From an uncultured Kushneria sp. (lineage in GTDB: Bacteria; Pseudomonadota; Gammaproteobacteria; Pseudomonadales; Halomonadaceae), in the NCBI RefSeq assembly GCF_947497025.1, contig NZ_CANMFC010000004.1, positions 310,001-374,000 on the forward strand: 64,000 bases of DNA, given 5' to 3'. This document shows positions 51,207-63,984 of the stretch, piece by piece. How positions within the stretch are numbered: the first letter of the stretch is position 1; each line of letters starts with the position of its first letter. Under the pieces are notes generated by a model that saw nothing but the letters and a program-made list of their open reading frames with translations, was not told the origin of the DNA and did not search any database. The position numbers and the translations under genes were made by a program.

Positions 51207-51730
51207 GCGATGCTGTCTACGTCGACCGCCAGGTGGCGGTCGACTTTGACGCCCTTCCCGAAGAGATGGCACTCGAGCACTGGTTTGCCACGGTGCTTGA
51301 GCATTTTCCGGGTGAGATCCGGCGCGAGATGACGGTCCGTTTTGCCAGTGAAGAGGAGAGCCAGAGCCTCAATCACGACTATCGCGGTCGCGACAAATCG
51401 ACCAATGTACTCTCCTTCCCCTTCGAGGCCCCGCCGGAGATTCCTCTTCCGCTGCTGGGAGATCTGGTGGTCAGCCCTCATGTGGTAGAACGTGAAGCCC
51501 TTGAACAGCACAAGCGCGTCGAGGACCACTTCGCCCACATGATCGTGCATGGTACGCTGCATCTATTGGGTCTTGATCACATCGACGACGATGAGGCCGA
51601 GGCCATGGAACAGCTCGAGCGGGACATCCTGTCCACGCTGGGCATTTCTGATCCCTATGCTGTTGCCCCTGAAGATTTCGGGGGGCGTGATGGCCATCAG
51701 GTATCCGAGGAGAAGAGAACCGACGCATGA
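51203..51730 (+). CDS. ybeY: Endoribonuclease YbeY
   Basis: 175 residues. The zinc-binding H-x3-H-x5-H motif is in HMIVHGTLHLLGLDHIDDDE. Processes 16S rRNA ends and takes part in ribosome quality control. Overlaps ybeZ and corC by 4 bases each, so tightly coupled. Confidence 0.93.
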   Translation: MSDAVYVDRQVAVDFDALPEEMALEHWFATVLEHFPGEIRREMTVRFASEEESQSLNHDYRGRDKSTNVLSFPFEAPPEIPLPLLGDLVVSPHVVEREALEQHKRVEDHFAHMIVHGTLHLLGLDHIDDDEAEAMEQLERDILSTLGISDPYAVAPEDFGGRDGHQVSEEKRTDA

Positions 51731-52620
51731 GCGATGACCGACCGGCAAGTCAGCCATCCCGATCCTGGCTTGACAGAATAATCGGCGCTTTTTCCGGCGA
51801 TAACGAAGAACCCAGCAGTCGCGACGAGCTGATCAGCTTTCTCAAGGAAGCCTCTTCGCGACTGAGCCTCGATCAGGATGGTCTGACCATCATCGAGGGG
51901 GCCTTTGATATCAGCACCATGCAGGCACGTGAAGCCATGGTGCCCCGCTCCCAGATCGTGGCCATTCAGGCCGATCACTCTCCCGATCAATGCCTGCCCA
52001 TCATTCGCGAGACCGCCCATTCCCGCTACCCCGTCATTGATGACAATCTCGATGAAGTCGTGGGCGTGTTGCTGGTCAAGGACATGCTGCCGCTGATCCT
52101 TCAGGACAGCGAGGAGCGCGAGCGCTTCAAACTGCGTGAAGTGTTAAGGCCTGCCCTGTTCATTCCGGAATCCAAGCGGCTCAACAATCTGCTGCGCGAG
52201 TTTCGCGACACACGTAACCACATGGCCATTGTGGTCGATGAGTACGGCGGTACAGCCGGCATCATCACCATTGAGGATATTCTCGAGCAGATCGTCGGTG
52301 ACATCGAGGATGAGCACGATATCGACGAGGAAGACGATATTCGTGACCTGGGCAACGGTACCTACGCCGTCAAGGCACTCACGCCCATTGATGACTTTAA
52401 CGAGCGCTTTGAAACCACCTTTTCCGATGAAGAGTTCGACACCGTTGGCGGTCTGGTCATGCAGCGCTTCGGTCATCTACCGGCACGCAACGAGTCCACT
52501 GAACTTGAACACTGGCGATTCACGGTCATGAACGCCGACAGCCGTCGCATTCGCTGGCTTCAGGCGGCCCGTACCGACACCAGCGCTCTCACCGACGATG
52601 TCTCCCGATCCGATCATTGA
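51727..52620 (+). CDS. corC: CorC/HlyC-like CBS-domain protein
   Basis: 297 residues: two CBS domains in the first half (MVPRSQIVAIQADHSPDQCL; VVDEYGGTAGIITIEDILEQ) and a C-terminal transporter-associated domain (TFSDEEFDTVGGLVMQRFGH). Associated with magnesium/cobalt efflux. Usual gene upstream of lnt. Confidence 0.9.
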   Translation: MSDDRPASQPSRSWLDRIIGAFSGDNEEPSSRDELISFLKEASSRLSLDQDGLTIIEGAFDISTMQAREAMVPRSQIVAIQADHSPDQCLPIIRETAHSRYPVIDDNLDEVVGVLLVKDMLPLILQDSEERERFKLREVLRPALFIPESKRLNNLLREFRDTRNHMAIVVDEYGGTAGIITIEDILEQIVGDIEDEHDIDEEDDIRDLGNGTYAVKALTPIDDFNERFETTFSDEEFDTVGGLVMQRFGHLPARNESTELEHWRFTVMNADSRRIRWLQAARTDTSALTDDVSRSDH

Positions 52621-52715
52621 TGCAGGATAGCGGCAGGTTTGAACACGCCCCTGCCTTGTGATCCCCGCAACGGGCAGGCATGATCGCCTGCCCGTTTTCT
52701 GTCACAGGATGCAGC

Positions 52716-54203
52716 ATGGTCTCCCTTCTACAGCGTCGCGGCGTCAGTTCGCTTCTGGTCCTGCTGGCCGGCGCACTCACGACACTGACCTTCGCGCCCT
52801 TTAACCTCTGGGGACTTGGCCCCGTAGCACTGGCGGCGCTTTATGTCGCCCTCCAGCACATCAACATGCGCCAGGCCTTGTGGCGCGGCTGGCTGTTCGG
52901 CGTTGGCATGTTCGGCAGTGGTGCGTCATGGGTGTATGTCTCGATCCATGACTATGGCAATACCGGTGGGCCGCTGGCCATTGTGCTGACGGTGCTCTTT
53001 ATCGTCACGATGGCACTGTTTGTAATGCTGCCGGCACTGTTGTACCGCCTCGGCGCCGCATCAAGGCTGGATGTTGTGGCCTTTGCCGGCGCCTGGGCAT
53101 TGAGCGAGGCCTTTCGCAGCTGGGCCTTTACCGGTTTTCCCTGGCTTTTTCTGGGCAGTGCTCATGTCAGCTCGCCTCTGGCCAGTCTGGCGCCACTGGG
53201 CGGCGTCTATCTTGTCTCGCTGGTCGTGGCACTGAGTGGTGCGTTGCTGGCCAGAACCCTGTTGTCCCGACGCTGGTGGCTGCTGGCACCGCTGGCAGCC
53301 CTGTGGCTGATACCGCTGGCACTGCCCACACAATGGGCTCGACCCGCCGGTGATGACGTGACCGTGTCGCTGGTACAGGGTGATTTGGCACAGCTGAGCA
53401 AGTGGACGCCCGACGGCCAGCGTGATGCGGTCAACACCTATTTCAGCCTGACCCGCCAGCAGGCGCTGGACAGCGATCTTGTCATCTGGCCGGAAACGGC
53501 GCTGCCCATGCTGGAGCAGCAGGCCATGCCGTTTTTGCAGCGCGTGCAGTCGACCCTGCCGGCGGACAGCACGCTGATGACCGGCATCATGCAGCGCGAT
53601 CAAACCGGCATGTTTTACAACAGCATGATTGCGCTGGGGGACACGCCCGGTCAGTACCGCAAGGCGCACCTGGTGCCCTTTGGCGAATACCTGCCGCTGG
53701 AGTCGCTGCTGGGCGGACTGCTGAAAATCTTCAACATCCCGATGGGCAACATCGGCGCCGGCAGCGATGACCAGCCGCCGCTGCAGGCCCATGGCCTGCA
53801 CCTGGGCGTGGCCATCTGCTATGAAATCGTCTATCCCGATCTGGTGCGGCAGCGTGCCGAGAACGCCAATGCGCTGGTGACCATTTCCAACGATACCTGG
53901 TTTGGCCACTCCATCGGGCCGCTGCAGCACATGCAGATGGCGCAGCTCAGGGCACTGGAAAACAATCGTTACCTGCTCAGGGCCACCAACAACGGCATGA
54001 CCGCCATCGTAACGCCGGATGGTCAACTTCAGGGACAGGCACCGCGCTTTGAGCCAGCAGTCCTCAATGGCACCATCCAGCCGATGGAAGGCCTGACACC
54101 CTTTACGCGCACGGGAAGCTGGCCGGCGCTACTCCTGGCACTGTTAATGTTGCTGTGCGGTGGTATCTTGCGCGCTCACCGACGCGATCAAACCGCCCAT
54201 TGA
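52716..54203 (+). CDS. lnt: Apolipoprotein N-acyltransferase
   Basis: 495 residues from ATG 52716 (AGGA upstream). Multi-pass N-terminal region and a C-terminal nitrilase-type domain: catalytic Glu in LVIWPETALPML, Lys in QYRKAHLVPFGEYLP, and Cys in VAICYEIVYPDLV. Completes lipoprotein modification in the inner membrane. Follows corC by 95 bases. Confidence 0.93.
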   Translation: MVSLLQRRGVSSLLVLLAGALTTLTFAPFNLWGLGPVALAALYVALQHINMRQALWRGWLFGVGMFGSGASWVYVSIHDYGNTGGPLAIVLTVLFIVTMALFVMLPALLYRLGAASRLDVVAFAGAWALSEAFRSWAFTGFPWLFLGSAHVSSPLASLAPLGGVYLVSLVVALSGALLARTLLSRRWWLLAPLAALWLIPLALPTQWARPAGDDVTVSLVQGDLAQLSKWTPDGQRDAVNTYFSLTRQQALDSDLVIWPETALPMLEQQAMPFLQRVQSTLPADSTLMTGIMQRDQTGMFYNSMIALGDTPGQYRKAHLVPFGEYLPLESLLGGLLKIFNIPMGNIGAGSDDQPPLQAHGLHLGVAICYEIVYPDLVRQRAENANALVTISNDTWFGHSIGPLQHMQMAQLRALENNRYLLRATNNGMTAIVTPDGQLQGQAPRFEPAVLNGTIQPMEGLTPFTRTGSWPALLLALLMLLCGGILRAHRRDQTAH

Positions 54204-54233
54204 TGACTTGATACCCTGGCAGAGACTTTGACC

Positions 54234-54965
54234 ATGCTGACGCTTTTAAAGATGTATCTTCTGCCGCCGGGCATCATTATCGTGGCGCTGTTGTTCGCCC
54301 TTGTTGTTGTGTGGCGCTGGGGGCGGCGACTGGGCATCGCAGTTGTGCTGGTTTTCTGGGCACTGTCCACTTCACGCGTGGCCACGCTGCTGATGGACCC
54401 GCTGGAAACCTCCGTGCCCATCGCCACACAGACGCAATGGAAGCAGGCCCAGGCCATCGTCATTCTCAGCGGCGGGCGTCTGTTCGGACAACCCCAGCTC
54501 AATGACTTTGACGACGTCACGCCCATGGCCATGCAGCGACTGGCCGATGGGGCCCGCATCAAGCGTGAGACGGACCTGCCGGTGCTGATCAGTGGCGGCG
54601 GCGGACGTCGCGGCACACATCATCCGCCTGAAGCCGATCTCATGGCGTTTCGCTTTGAAAGCAGCTTTGGTCTGCCAACACGGTGGCGAGAAATTCAGAG
54701 TCGCAATACAGAGCAGAACGCGCTCTATAGCGCCCGCATGCTGCGCGATGACAACATTGGCACCGTGATTCTGGTGACCAGTGCCTGGCACATGCCCCGT
54801 GCCAAACGCGCCTTTGAAAATGAAGGCCTTACCGTACTCGCCGCCCCTACCGGATTTACGGCGCGTGCAGGGTTTGGCCCGCGCAGCTTTTCGCCGGACA
54901 TGACCGCCCTGAGCAACAGCTACTGGGCCCTGCATGAATATATCGGGCTGCTGGCCGGAAGATAG
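54234..54965 (+). CDS. YdcF/SanA-like DUF218 membrane protein
   Basis: 243 residues from ATG 54234 (MLTLLKMYLLPPGIIIVALL). Two N-terminal transmembrane segments, then a DUF218 domain: AIVILSGGRLFGQ, LPVLISGGGG, SRNTEQNALYSARML, VILVTSAWHMPRA. The arrangement is like ElyC/YdcF, related to envelope polysaccharide maintenance. About 30 bases after lnt. Confidence 0.88.
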   Translation: MLTLLKMYLLPPGIIIVALLFALVVVWRWGRRLGIAVVLVFWALSTSRVATLLMDPLETSVPIATQTQWKQAQAIVILSGGRLFGQPQLNDFDDVTPMAMQRLADGARIKRETDLPVLISGGGGRRGTHHPPEADLMAFRFESSFGLPTRWREIQSRNTEQNALYSARMLRDDNIGTVILVTSAWHMPRAKRAFENEGLTVLAAPTGFTARAGFGPRSFSPDMTALSNSYWALHEYIGLLAGR

Positions 54966-55097
54966 ACAGACGATGTGTCCAAAGGTCGTACCTGACAACG
55001 TGAGTGGCGCTCTAGCGGGAGCGAGCGGGTACGGCTGATGTCAAACTGACGAGGCAGGCATCCTTCGTATGCTGATCACTCGTTCAGGAAAGCGACC

Positions 55098-56507
55098 ATG
55101 TCCAATAACAATGACGCCAGCCTATCGAGCAGCGGTTCCCCCCGCTCTCCCCTGTCTGAACCCCTGTCGCCGGAAAGACGCAAGGCGATGCATCAGGTTA
55201 TCGTCGCCTCGGCAATTGGTAACTTCGTTGAATGGTTCGATTTTGCCACCTACGGCTTTCTCGCCATCATCATTGCCCAGCATTTCTTTCCACCGGGTGA
55301 GCCGGCACTCGCCCTGCTGCAGACCTTTGCCGTATTTGCCGTCTCCTTTGCCCTGCGCCCGATCGGTGGGCTCTTCTTTGGCAAACTCGGTGATCGCATC
55401 GGGCGCAAGCGTGTACTGGCCATTACCATCCTGATGATGGCCGGGGCTACCGCGCTGATCGGGGTATTGCCCACCTATGGCGCCATCGGCATCGTCGCGC
55501 CACTTCTGCTGGCACTGGCACGCTGCATTCAGGGATTTTCGGCCGGCGGCGAATATGCCGGGGCCTGTACCTACGTGCTGGAGCATGCGCCTACACACCA
55601 GAAGGCGCGCTATGGCAGCCTGATCCCCGTATCCACCTTCATGGCCTTTGGCTGCGCCGCCGGGCTGACCCTGCTGTTGAGCACGGTCATGTCGGACGGC
55701 ACCATGCAGGCCTGGGGTTGGCGCATTCCGTTTTTGATCGCCGCACCACTGGGCCTGGTCGGCCTGTATATGCGGCTTCATCTGGAAGAATCACCCGCCT
55801 TCAAGGCCCTGCAGAAGGCGCCTGAAACACCTCATGCCACGCTTAACGAAACCGTCAGGACACATGGCGCGACCATTGTGTGTCTCAGTGCGTTTATTTC
55901 CGCCACGGCGCTGTCGTTTTACATGTTCACGACCTATCTGGTGACCTACATGCAGGTCACGGGTAACGCCACCCGTACCACGGCACTGCTGGCCAGTCTG
56001 GGGGCGCTGGTATTCTCGGGGCTATTGTGTCCGGTGATAGGACGACTGTCGGATCGCATCGGGCGTCGGAACACCATCCGCGGTGCCTGCCTGTGTCTGA
56101 TGGTGGCGGTATTTCCGGCCTACTATCTGGCCGGCAGTGGCGAGCTGATGCCCGCCATGCTGGGCGCTTCGCTGTTGGCCGTTGGCGCCGTCATGTGTGG
56201 GGTGGTGACTGCCGTGCTGCTGGCCGAGCAGTTTCCGACGCGCGTGCGCTACACCGCCTCGGCCCTTTGTTACAACGTGGCCTACACCATCTTTGGAGGT
56301 ACGGCGCCGCTGATTGCCACGTGGCTGATCACGCTGACCGACCATTCTCTGGCGCCCGCGTTTTACCTGATCGCCATTGCATTGCTGGCCTTCATTGGCG
56401 GATCACGTCTGCCGGAATCCTCGCAGCGCGCGCTGGATGATAATGAGGCAAACTGGCATGACCAGCCCGTCGGCTTGCATCAAAAGGCCGCGACCGTGCC
56501 CTCCTGA
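55098..56507 (+). CDS. MFS transporter of the metabolite:H+ symporter (MHS) family
   Basis: 469 residues, about 12 transmembrane helices. ASAIGNFVEWFDFATYGFLA and RPIGGLFFGKLGDRIGRKRV near the N-terminus, then QGFSAGGEYAGACTYVLEHA and WRIPFLIAAPLGLVGLYMRL, are hallmarks of the MHS group (alpha-ketoglutarate, citrate, proline/betaine). The substrate cannot be told; in a halophile, a compatible-solute or organic-acid carrier is plausible. Confidence 0.88.
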   Translation: MSNNNDASLSSSGSPRSPLSEPLSPERRKAMHQVIVASAIGNFVEWFDFATYGFLAIIIAQHFFPPGEPALALLQTFAVFAVSFALRPIGGLFFGKLGDRIGRKRVLAITILMMAGATALIGVLPTYGAIGIVAPLLLALARCIQGFSAGGEYAGACTYVLEHAPTHQKARYGSLIPVSTFMAFGCAAGLTLLLSTVMSDGTMQAWGWRIPFLIAAPLGLVGLYMRLHLEESPAFKALQKAPETPHATLNETVRTHGATIVCLSAFISATALSFYMFTTYLVTYMQVTGNATRTTALLASLGALVFSGLLCPVIGRLSDRIGRRNTIRGACLCLMVAVFPAYYLAGSGELMPAMLGASLLAVGAVMCGVVTAVLLAEQFPTRVRYTASALCYNVAYTIFGGTAPLIATWLITLTDHSLAPAFYLIAIALLAFIGGSRLPESSQRALDDNEANWHDQPVGLHQKAATVPS

Positions 56508-56511
56508 TCGA

Positions 56512-57102
56512 TCAGGACCCCGCGCGCTGAAAATAGCGATGGCCACACTGGTGGCAGGGCTCAAGCAGCTGTCGATAGTGCAGGATGACAGGATGCTCGC
56601 AGTGAACGCAGGACATGCGGCCCGGTGCCACCACTTCACCTTCGGTATAATCAGCGCGCGCTACCTCAAGCTCCTCTTCAAAACGCCGTTGATCCAGCGC
56701 AGTGCGATCGGCCACCGACAAAAGCCCCTGGCGCAAACGATCGGACAGCATGCTCAGGTCGATACCCAGAAAGCCTGCCAGGCTCTCCCCGCCATTGACC
56801 AGATAGCGTCGAAACTCGCTGATGTCACGTTCCACCCAGGCCCGCAGAATGGCCAGCTCATCGCGGGTAAACTCCTCGACTTCCGCCTCAAAGCTCAACG
56901 CTTCGTCAAGCTCCTCCTGCATCCCTTCCCGGGACAGTGAATCGCTGCGGTTATTGAAGCGCGCCACGATACGTTCATAGGCCTCGGAGAGGCGGCCGGA
57001 GCCGTGATCGGCAGAGGGCTCGGGGCCAGCGCCCGAGGCATTGTCCTGCGGGGTCGCAGGTGCGATATCGTTGTCTCTTGCGGGTTTGTCATGCTCAGCC
57101 AT
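56512..57102 (-). CDS. ybeL: Zinc-ribbon protein, DUF1451 (YbeL-like)
   Basis: 196 residues. An N-terminal disordered acidic stretch, a helical central part (SEAYERIVARFNNRSDSLSR), and a C-terminal zinc ribbon with Cys pairs (SCVHCEHPVILHY, EPCHQCGHRYFQ). This matches DUF1451/YbeL, which is also found beside leuS in E. coli. Divergent from leuS. Confidence 0.85.
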   Translation of the reverse strand: MAEHDKPARDNDIAPATPQDNASGAGPEPSADHGSGRLSEAYERIVARFNNRSDSLSREGMQEELDEALSFEAEVEEFTRDELAILRAWVERDISEFRRYLVNGGESLAGFLGIDLSMLSDRLRQGLLSVADRTALDQRRFEEELEVARADYTEGEVVAPGRMSCVHCEHPVILHYRQLLEPCHQCGHRYFQRAGS

Positions 57103-59956
<2,854 letters not shown>

Positions 59957-60047
59957 ACCGACGCTTCCAGAACGTTTCCCGTCGTCACCCGGCGGAAAAC
60001 AGGACAATACCCTCTGCGCTGTCGTCATGGCGTACAAGGAGTTCAAG

Positions 60048-60590
60048 GTGAAAAGACGCTCGTTTCTTTCAGGCCTGGCAGGTGCAGGCCTTGTACTGGC
60101 TCTGGCAGGCTGTGGCTTTCAGCTTCGCGGCACGGGCCCCGGCAGTACGCTTAACCTCGGTGAGCTGGCACTGGAAAGTGCCGGCGGCCCGACCAGTGCA
60201 CTGACCCGCCAGGTCACCCAGGAGCTTAACAGCGCCGGTGTCACTCTTAACGACCAGGCACCCCTGCGTCTCAACCTGAGCTCGGAAGAGTTTCAGGAAC
60301 GCGAGCTGACGTTTGGTGAGGCCGGCACGCAGGAACGTCAGCTGACGCTGACCGTGCCGTGGTCACTGCAGCGGGTCGCCGATGGCGCCTATCTGGCCAG
60401 TCAGGAAAGTGTGGTCGTGTCGGGGACCTTCTATACCAGCAGTGATCAGCTGCTGACCCGCGACGACGCCCGTCAGTCTCTAAAGGATGAACTCCACCAG
60501 GAGGCAGCTCGCCGTCTGATTGACCGGCTGCAGACCTTTCAGCCTGACAGCACCGGCACGGTTCAACCTTCGACGGCATCATCCTCCTGA
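60048..60590 (+). CDS. lptE: LPS-assembly lipoprotein LptE
   Basis: 180 residues from GTG 60048, preceded by AAGGAG at good distance; an ATG at 60027 gives 7 extra residues. The signal peptide ends in a lipobox LALAGC (KRRSFLSGLAGAGLVL), then GFQLRG, the typical mature start. Plug of the LptD outer-membrane translocon. Confidence 0.9.
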   Translation: MKRRSFLSGLAGAGLVLALAGCGFQLRGTGPGSTLNLGELALESAGGPTSALTRQVTQELNSAGVTLNDQAPLRLNLSSEEFQERELTFGEAGTQERQLTLTVPWSLQRVADGAYLASQESVVVSGTFYTSSDQLLTRDDARQSLKDELHQEAARRLIDRLQTFQPDSTGTVQPSTASSS

Positions 60591-60603
60591 AGGACCGGAT
60601 TGA

Positions 60604-61677
60604 ATGAGGGTCTACCCCGACAAGCTGTCCGAGCAGCTTGCACGCAAGCTTTCGCCCATCTATATCGTGGCTGGTGAAGAGCCGCTGCTGCATATGGAAG
60701 CCTGTGATGCCATCCGTCACCGCGCACGCGAAGCGGGCGTCGAGGAGCGTGAAATCCTGCAGGTGGAACAGGGGTTCGGATGGCATCAGCTGATGGAAAG
60801 TGCCAACAGCCTGTCGCTGTTTGCCACCTCCCGGCTGATCGAGCTGCGACTGGGATCGCAGTCCCCCGGGCAGGAGGGCGCGCGCGCGCTGGAAGCCTAT
60901 GCGCAGCAGGCTGACAGTAGCAGCGATATTCTGCTGATCAGCGCCGGACGCATGGAACGGCGCCTTTTGCAGAGCAAATGGTTCAAAACGCTTGAAAGCA
61001 AGGGCGTTCATGTTCCGGTGTGGCCCATTGATCATCAGCGGCTGCACTTCTGGGTGCGAGACCGCGCCGGTCGCCACGGGCTGGAGCTGGACCAGGAGGC
61101 CGCGCGTCTGCTGGCCGAGCGCACCGAAGGGAATCTGCTGGCCGCCGATCAGGCACTGATTCGTCTGGCGCTGGTCCATCCGGCCGGTGCGCGACTGAAT
61201 GCGCAGGCCGTTGCTGCCGATACCGAAGACAGTGCCCGCTTCGATGTCTTCAATCTGACGGATGCCTGCCTGCGCGGTGAACGTGACCGCGCGGTCCGGA
61301 TCGTGTCGGGATTGAGAGAAGAAGGTATCGAGGCGCCCGTGGTGTTGTGGGCACTGACTCGTGAGCTGCGTACGCTGCTCTCCGTTCGGCAACACATGGA
61401 TCAGGGCCAGAGCCTTGAACATGCCTGCAAGGCGCAACGACCCATGATTCCGGAAAAGCGACGTCCCCAGTATCAGCAGGCCCTGAAGCGGCTGCCCCTG
61501 AAGCGACTCCACAAGCTATTGCTGCTGTCACAGCGCATCGATCAGGCCATCAAGGGTGCGGCTCCCCTGCCGACCTGGGCAAGCCTCGCCGATCTGGCCC
61601 TGACGCTGGCCGGCGGCCGTGGCATGCTGGCCGAAATGGCAGACAGCTATCGCACTACCCTGCCCGGACGCGGATAA
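60604..61677 (+). CDS. holA: DNA polymerase III delta subunit
   Basis: 357 residues. MRVYPDKLSEQLARKLSPIY and IVAGEEPLLHMEACDAIRHR at the start, LEERTEGNLL-like stretch LLAERTEGNLLAADQALIRL in the middle, and a C-terminal helical collar domain. Part of the clamp loader. 13 bases after lptE. Confidence 0.93.
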   Translation: MRVYPDKLSEQLARKLSPIYIVAGEEPLLHMEACDAIRHRAREAGVEEREILQVEQGFGWHQLMESANSLSLFATSRLIELRLGSQSPGQEGARALEAYAQQADSSSDILLISAGRMERRLLQSKWFKTLESKGVHVPVWPIDHQRLHFWVRDRAGRHGLELDQEAARLLAERTEGNLLAADQALIRLALVHPAGARLNAQAVAADTEDSARFDVFNLTDACLRGERDRAVRIVSGLREEGIEAPVVLWALTRELRTLLSVRQHMDQGQSLEHACKAQRPMIPEKRRPQYQQALKRLPLKRLHKLLLLSQRIDQAIKGAAPLPTWASLADLALTLAGGRGMLAEMADSYRTTLPGRG

Positions 61678-61682
61678 GCCCC

Positions 61683-62786
61683 ATGACCAATGTGTCCAAT
61701 CTTGTGCCCGCACGGCTGGAGCGACTCTATCACTGGCTGCGCCGCTATTACTGGCTATGGCCGCTAATCAGTTTTGGCAGCGGCATCTTCAGCTTTTTTT
61801 TGATCAGTCGCCAACAGAGCCTGGGCGCATGGCTGGCGCTGGCGCTGATGTTGACCTGGCTTCTGCTGTCGCTTGAAAGCCTCTGGAGCTGGTGGCATCG
61901 CCACCGTGAACACTCCTCGTTACCACGGCTTCTGGCGACCTTTTGTGCCCAGCTGACCCACCAGGAAACCCTGTTCTTCTGCCTGCCCTTTTTCCTGATC
62001 ACTACCGTCTGGGACAGCGGTCAGGCCATCTTTACCGGACTGCTGGTCGTCTGCGCCATTGTCTCCATCGTTGATCCGCTCTATTTCAGCATTGCCGAAA
62101 AACGCCGATGGCTCTATTTCAGCTATCACGCCCTGTGCGTGTTTGCCGTACTGCTGGTGGTCGGCCCCCTGCTGCTGCGACTGTCCACCGGGACCAGCCT
62201 GTTGCTGGCCGCCATCGTTTTTCCGCTGGTGGCGCTGCCCAGTCTGATCAGCATCCTGCGCCCGGACAGAGCCTGGCGGTGGCTGGCGCTGGTGGTTCTG
62301 GCCATCAGTATCAGTGGGGGGGCCTGGGCGCTGCGGACCTTCATTCCGCCGGCCACGCTCTGGATCGATGCCAGCGCCCTGTCGCCTTCCTTTGATACCG
62401 CCGAGCGCGAACCGCGGGGCAGCATGGTGCTGACACCCGATAACCTTCGCGCCAGGGGACTTTATGCCTTTACGGCCGTTCATGCCCCGCTGGGACTCAA
62501 CGAACACATCCGTCATGTCTGGCGCCACGAAGGCAAGGTGGTGGACGAGATTGATCTGACCATCCAGGGCGGTCGGGATCAGGGCTATCGTGCCTGGTCA
62601 CGCAAGCAGCATTTTGGAACCGATATTGCAGGAAACTGGCAGGTGGATGTCGTAACGGATGCCGGACAGCGGCTGGGCGTGATACGCTTTGAGGTGATCG
62701 ACGATGTCGATCAGGCCCGCAAGGTCGATGGTCGTCTCGAAAGAACGCCTGGCATCGGCTGGCTGCGCAGGCATCAAAAGGATTGA
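61683..62786 (+). CDS. DUF5924 membrane protein with DUF2914 domain
   Basis: 367 residues. About six to eight transmembrane helices in residues 20-230, then a soluble DUF2914 domain (HAPLGLNEHIRHVWRHEGKV, DEIDLTIQGGRDQGYRAWSR, GNWQVDVVTDAGQRLGVIRF). Seen in halophilic gammaproteobacteria. Function unknown. Closely follows holA. Confidence 0.8.
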   Translation: MTNVSNLVPARLERLYHWLRRYYWLWPLISFGSGIFSFFLISRQQSLGAWLALALMLTWLLLSLESLWSWWHRHREHSSLPRLLATFCAQLTHQETLFFCLPFFLITTVWDSGQAIFTGLLVVCAIVSIVDPLYFSIAEKRRWLYFSYHALCVFAVLLVVGPLLLRLSTGTSLLLAAIVFPLVALPSLISILRPDRAWRWLALVVLAISISGGAWALRTFIPPATLWIDASALSPSFDTAEREPRGSMVLTPDNLRARGLYAFTAVHAPLGLNEHIRHVWRHEGKVVDEIDLTIQGGRDQGYRAWSRKQHFGTDIAGNWQVDVVTDAGQRLGVIRFEVIDDVDQARKVDGRLERTPGIGWLRRHQKD

Positions 62787-62873
62787 TCCCTGCCGTCCCG
62801 GACAAAAGTTAACCTGTATCGAGGCGCCGTCATTCGAACATCGGCGCCCGATCCATCATGACCAACGGACAAC

Positions 62874-63326
62874 ATGCACGAATCTCTCTGCCTCAAGGTT
62901 TCGCGTGTACCGCGGCTGTGGCGTGCCGTGATCGACAAGCGGCTTGCCCCTCTTGGCATGACGCATACACGCTGGGTCACGCTTTATCATTTATGGCGCT
63001 ACGGAGATGGTCAGGCACAGTGTGATCTGGCGCGCACGATTGGTGTTGAAGCACCGTCACTGGTGCGCACGCTGGATCAATTGAGTCAGCAGGGGCTGAT
63101 CGAGCGTCGGCCCAGCGAGGAAGATCGTCGTACCAAGCTGGTGTATCTCACGACGCGCGCCACGCCGCTGCTTGAAGAGATCGAAAAGGCGGTCAACGAT
63201 GCCCGCAGCGATATGCTCAAGGACATCAGCGAAGAGGACCTTGAACAGTTTGAGCGTGTCCTGACCCTGATCGAAAGCAACGGCAGCCACGAACTGGCGC
63301 TGCAGGACAGCGAACCATCGAACTGA
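62874..63326 (+). CDS. MarR-family regulator (SlyA-like)
   Basis: 150 residues. Winged helix: GMTHTRWVTLYHLWRYGDGQ, AQCDLARTIGVEAPSLVRTL, DQLSQQGLIERRPSEEDRRT KLVYL. The pattern LARTIGVEAPSLVRTLDQL with ERRPSEEDRRTK is that of SlyA/MarR. Ligand unknown. Divergence from typical SlyA makes the symbol uncertain. Confidence 0.85.
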   Translation: MHESLCLKVSRVPRLWRAVIDKRLAPLGMTHTRWVTLYHLWRYGDGQAQCDLARTIGVEAPSLVRTLDQLSQQGLIERRPSEEDRRTKLVYLTTRATPLLEEIEKAVNDARSDMLKDISEEDLEQFERVLTLIESNGSHELALQDSEPSN

Positions 63327-63467
63327 GTCGATTTTTCCGCTGGAACTTCCGACCTCTTCCCTCCCTCTTCGCCAGCGGCTAAATTATGATCACGACGCTG
63401 ACGAGGCATTGTCAACGGATCAAGCCATGAAGCCCTTCGCTTCGGGAAATGATGGGAGAACAGGAAC

Positions 63468-63926
63468 ATGAGCGAATTTTATCAGCACGTACTGGTCGCC
63501 GTTGACCTGACACGCGATTCCGGGCTGGTTCTGGCGCGAGCCATACGTATTGCACGACGAAACCAGAATGCCAGGGTCTCCATCATTCACACGCTCGAAC
63601 CGCTGGGATTTGCCTACGGCGGCGATATCCCCATGGATCTTACCAGCATTCAGGATCAGCTGGATGGTCATGCCCGTGATCGGCTGGCCGAAATTGCCGA
63701 CGCTCATGGCATTCCGCGTGAAGATCAGCATGTGGTCGTGGGCATGCCGGACGCCGAGATCCACCGCTTTGCCGGCGAGCGCGATGTCGATCTGATCGTG
63801 GTGGGCTCCCACGGCAGAACCGGGTTTGCGCTGCTTTTGGGCTCAACGTCTACCGGAGTACTGCATGGCGCCAGGTGTGATGTTCTGGCCGTGCGCGTTG
63901 GCGCAGACGGTGAAGCCACCGAATAA
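63468..63926 (+). CDS. Universal stress protein (UspA family)
   Basis: 152 residues, one Usp domain. The ATP-binding signature G-2x-G-9x-G-S is visible in VVGSHGRTGFALLLGSTSTG, and MSEFYQHVLVAVDLTRDSGL starts the fold. The GGDIPMDLTSIQDQLDGHAR insert resembles members found in Pseudomonas/Halomonas. Regulated in stress by analogy; not shown here. Followed by a terminator. Confidence 0.9.
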   Translation: MSEFYQHVLVAVDLTRDSGLVLARAIRIARRNQNARVSIIHTLEPLGFAYGGDIPMDLTSIQDQLDGHARDRLAEIADAHGIPREDQHVVVGMPDAEIHRFAGERDVDLIVVGSHGRTGFALLLGSTSTGVLHGARCDVLAVRVGADGEATE

Positions 63927-63947
63927 TGCCAACGTCATCCGCTGAGC

Positions 63948-63984
63948 AAAAAAGGGGCACCGTTCATGACGGTGCCCCTTTTTA
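63948..63984. terminator. Bidirectional intrinsic terminator
   Basis: AAAAAGGGGCACCGT pairs with ACGGTGCCCCTTTTT (about 63949-63983), T-rich tail. Downstream of the universal stress gene. Confidence 0.9.
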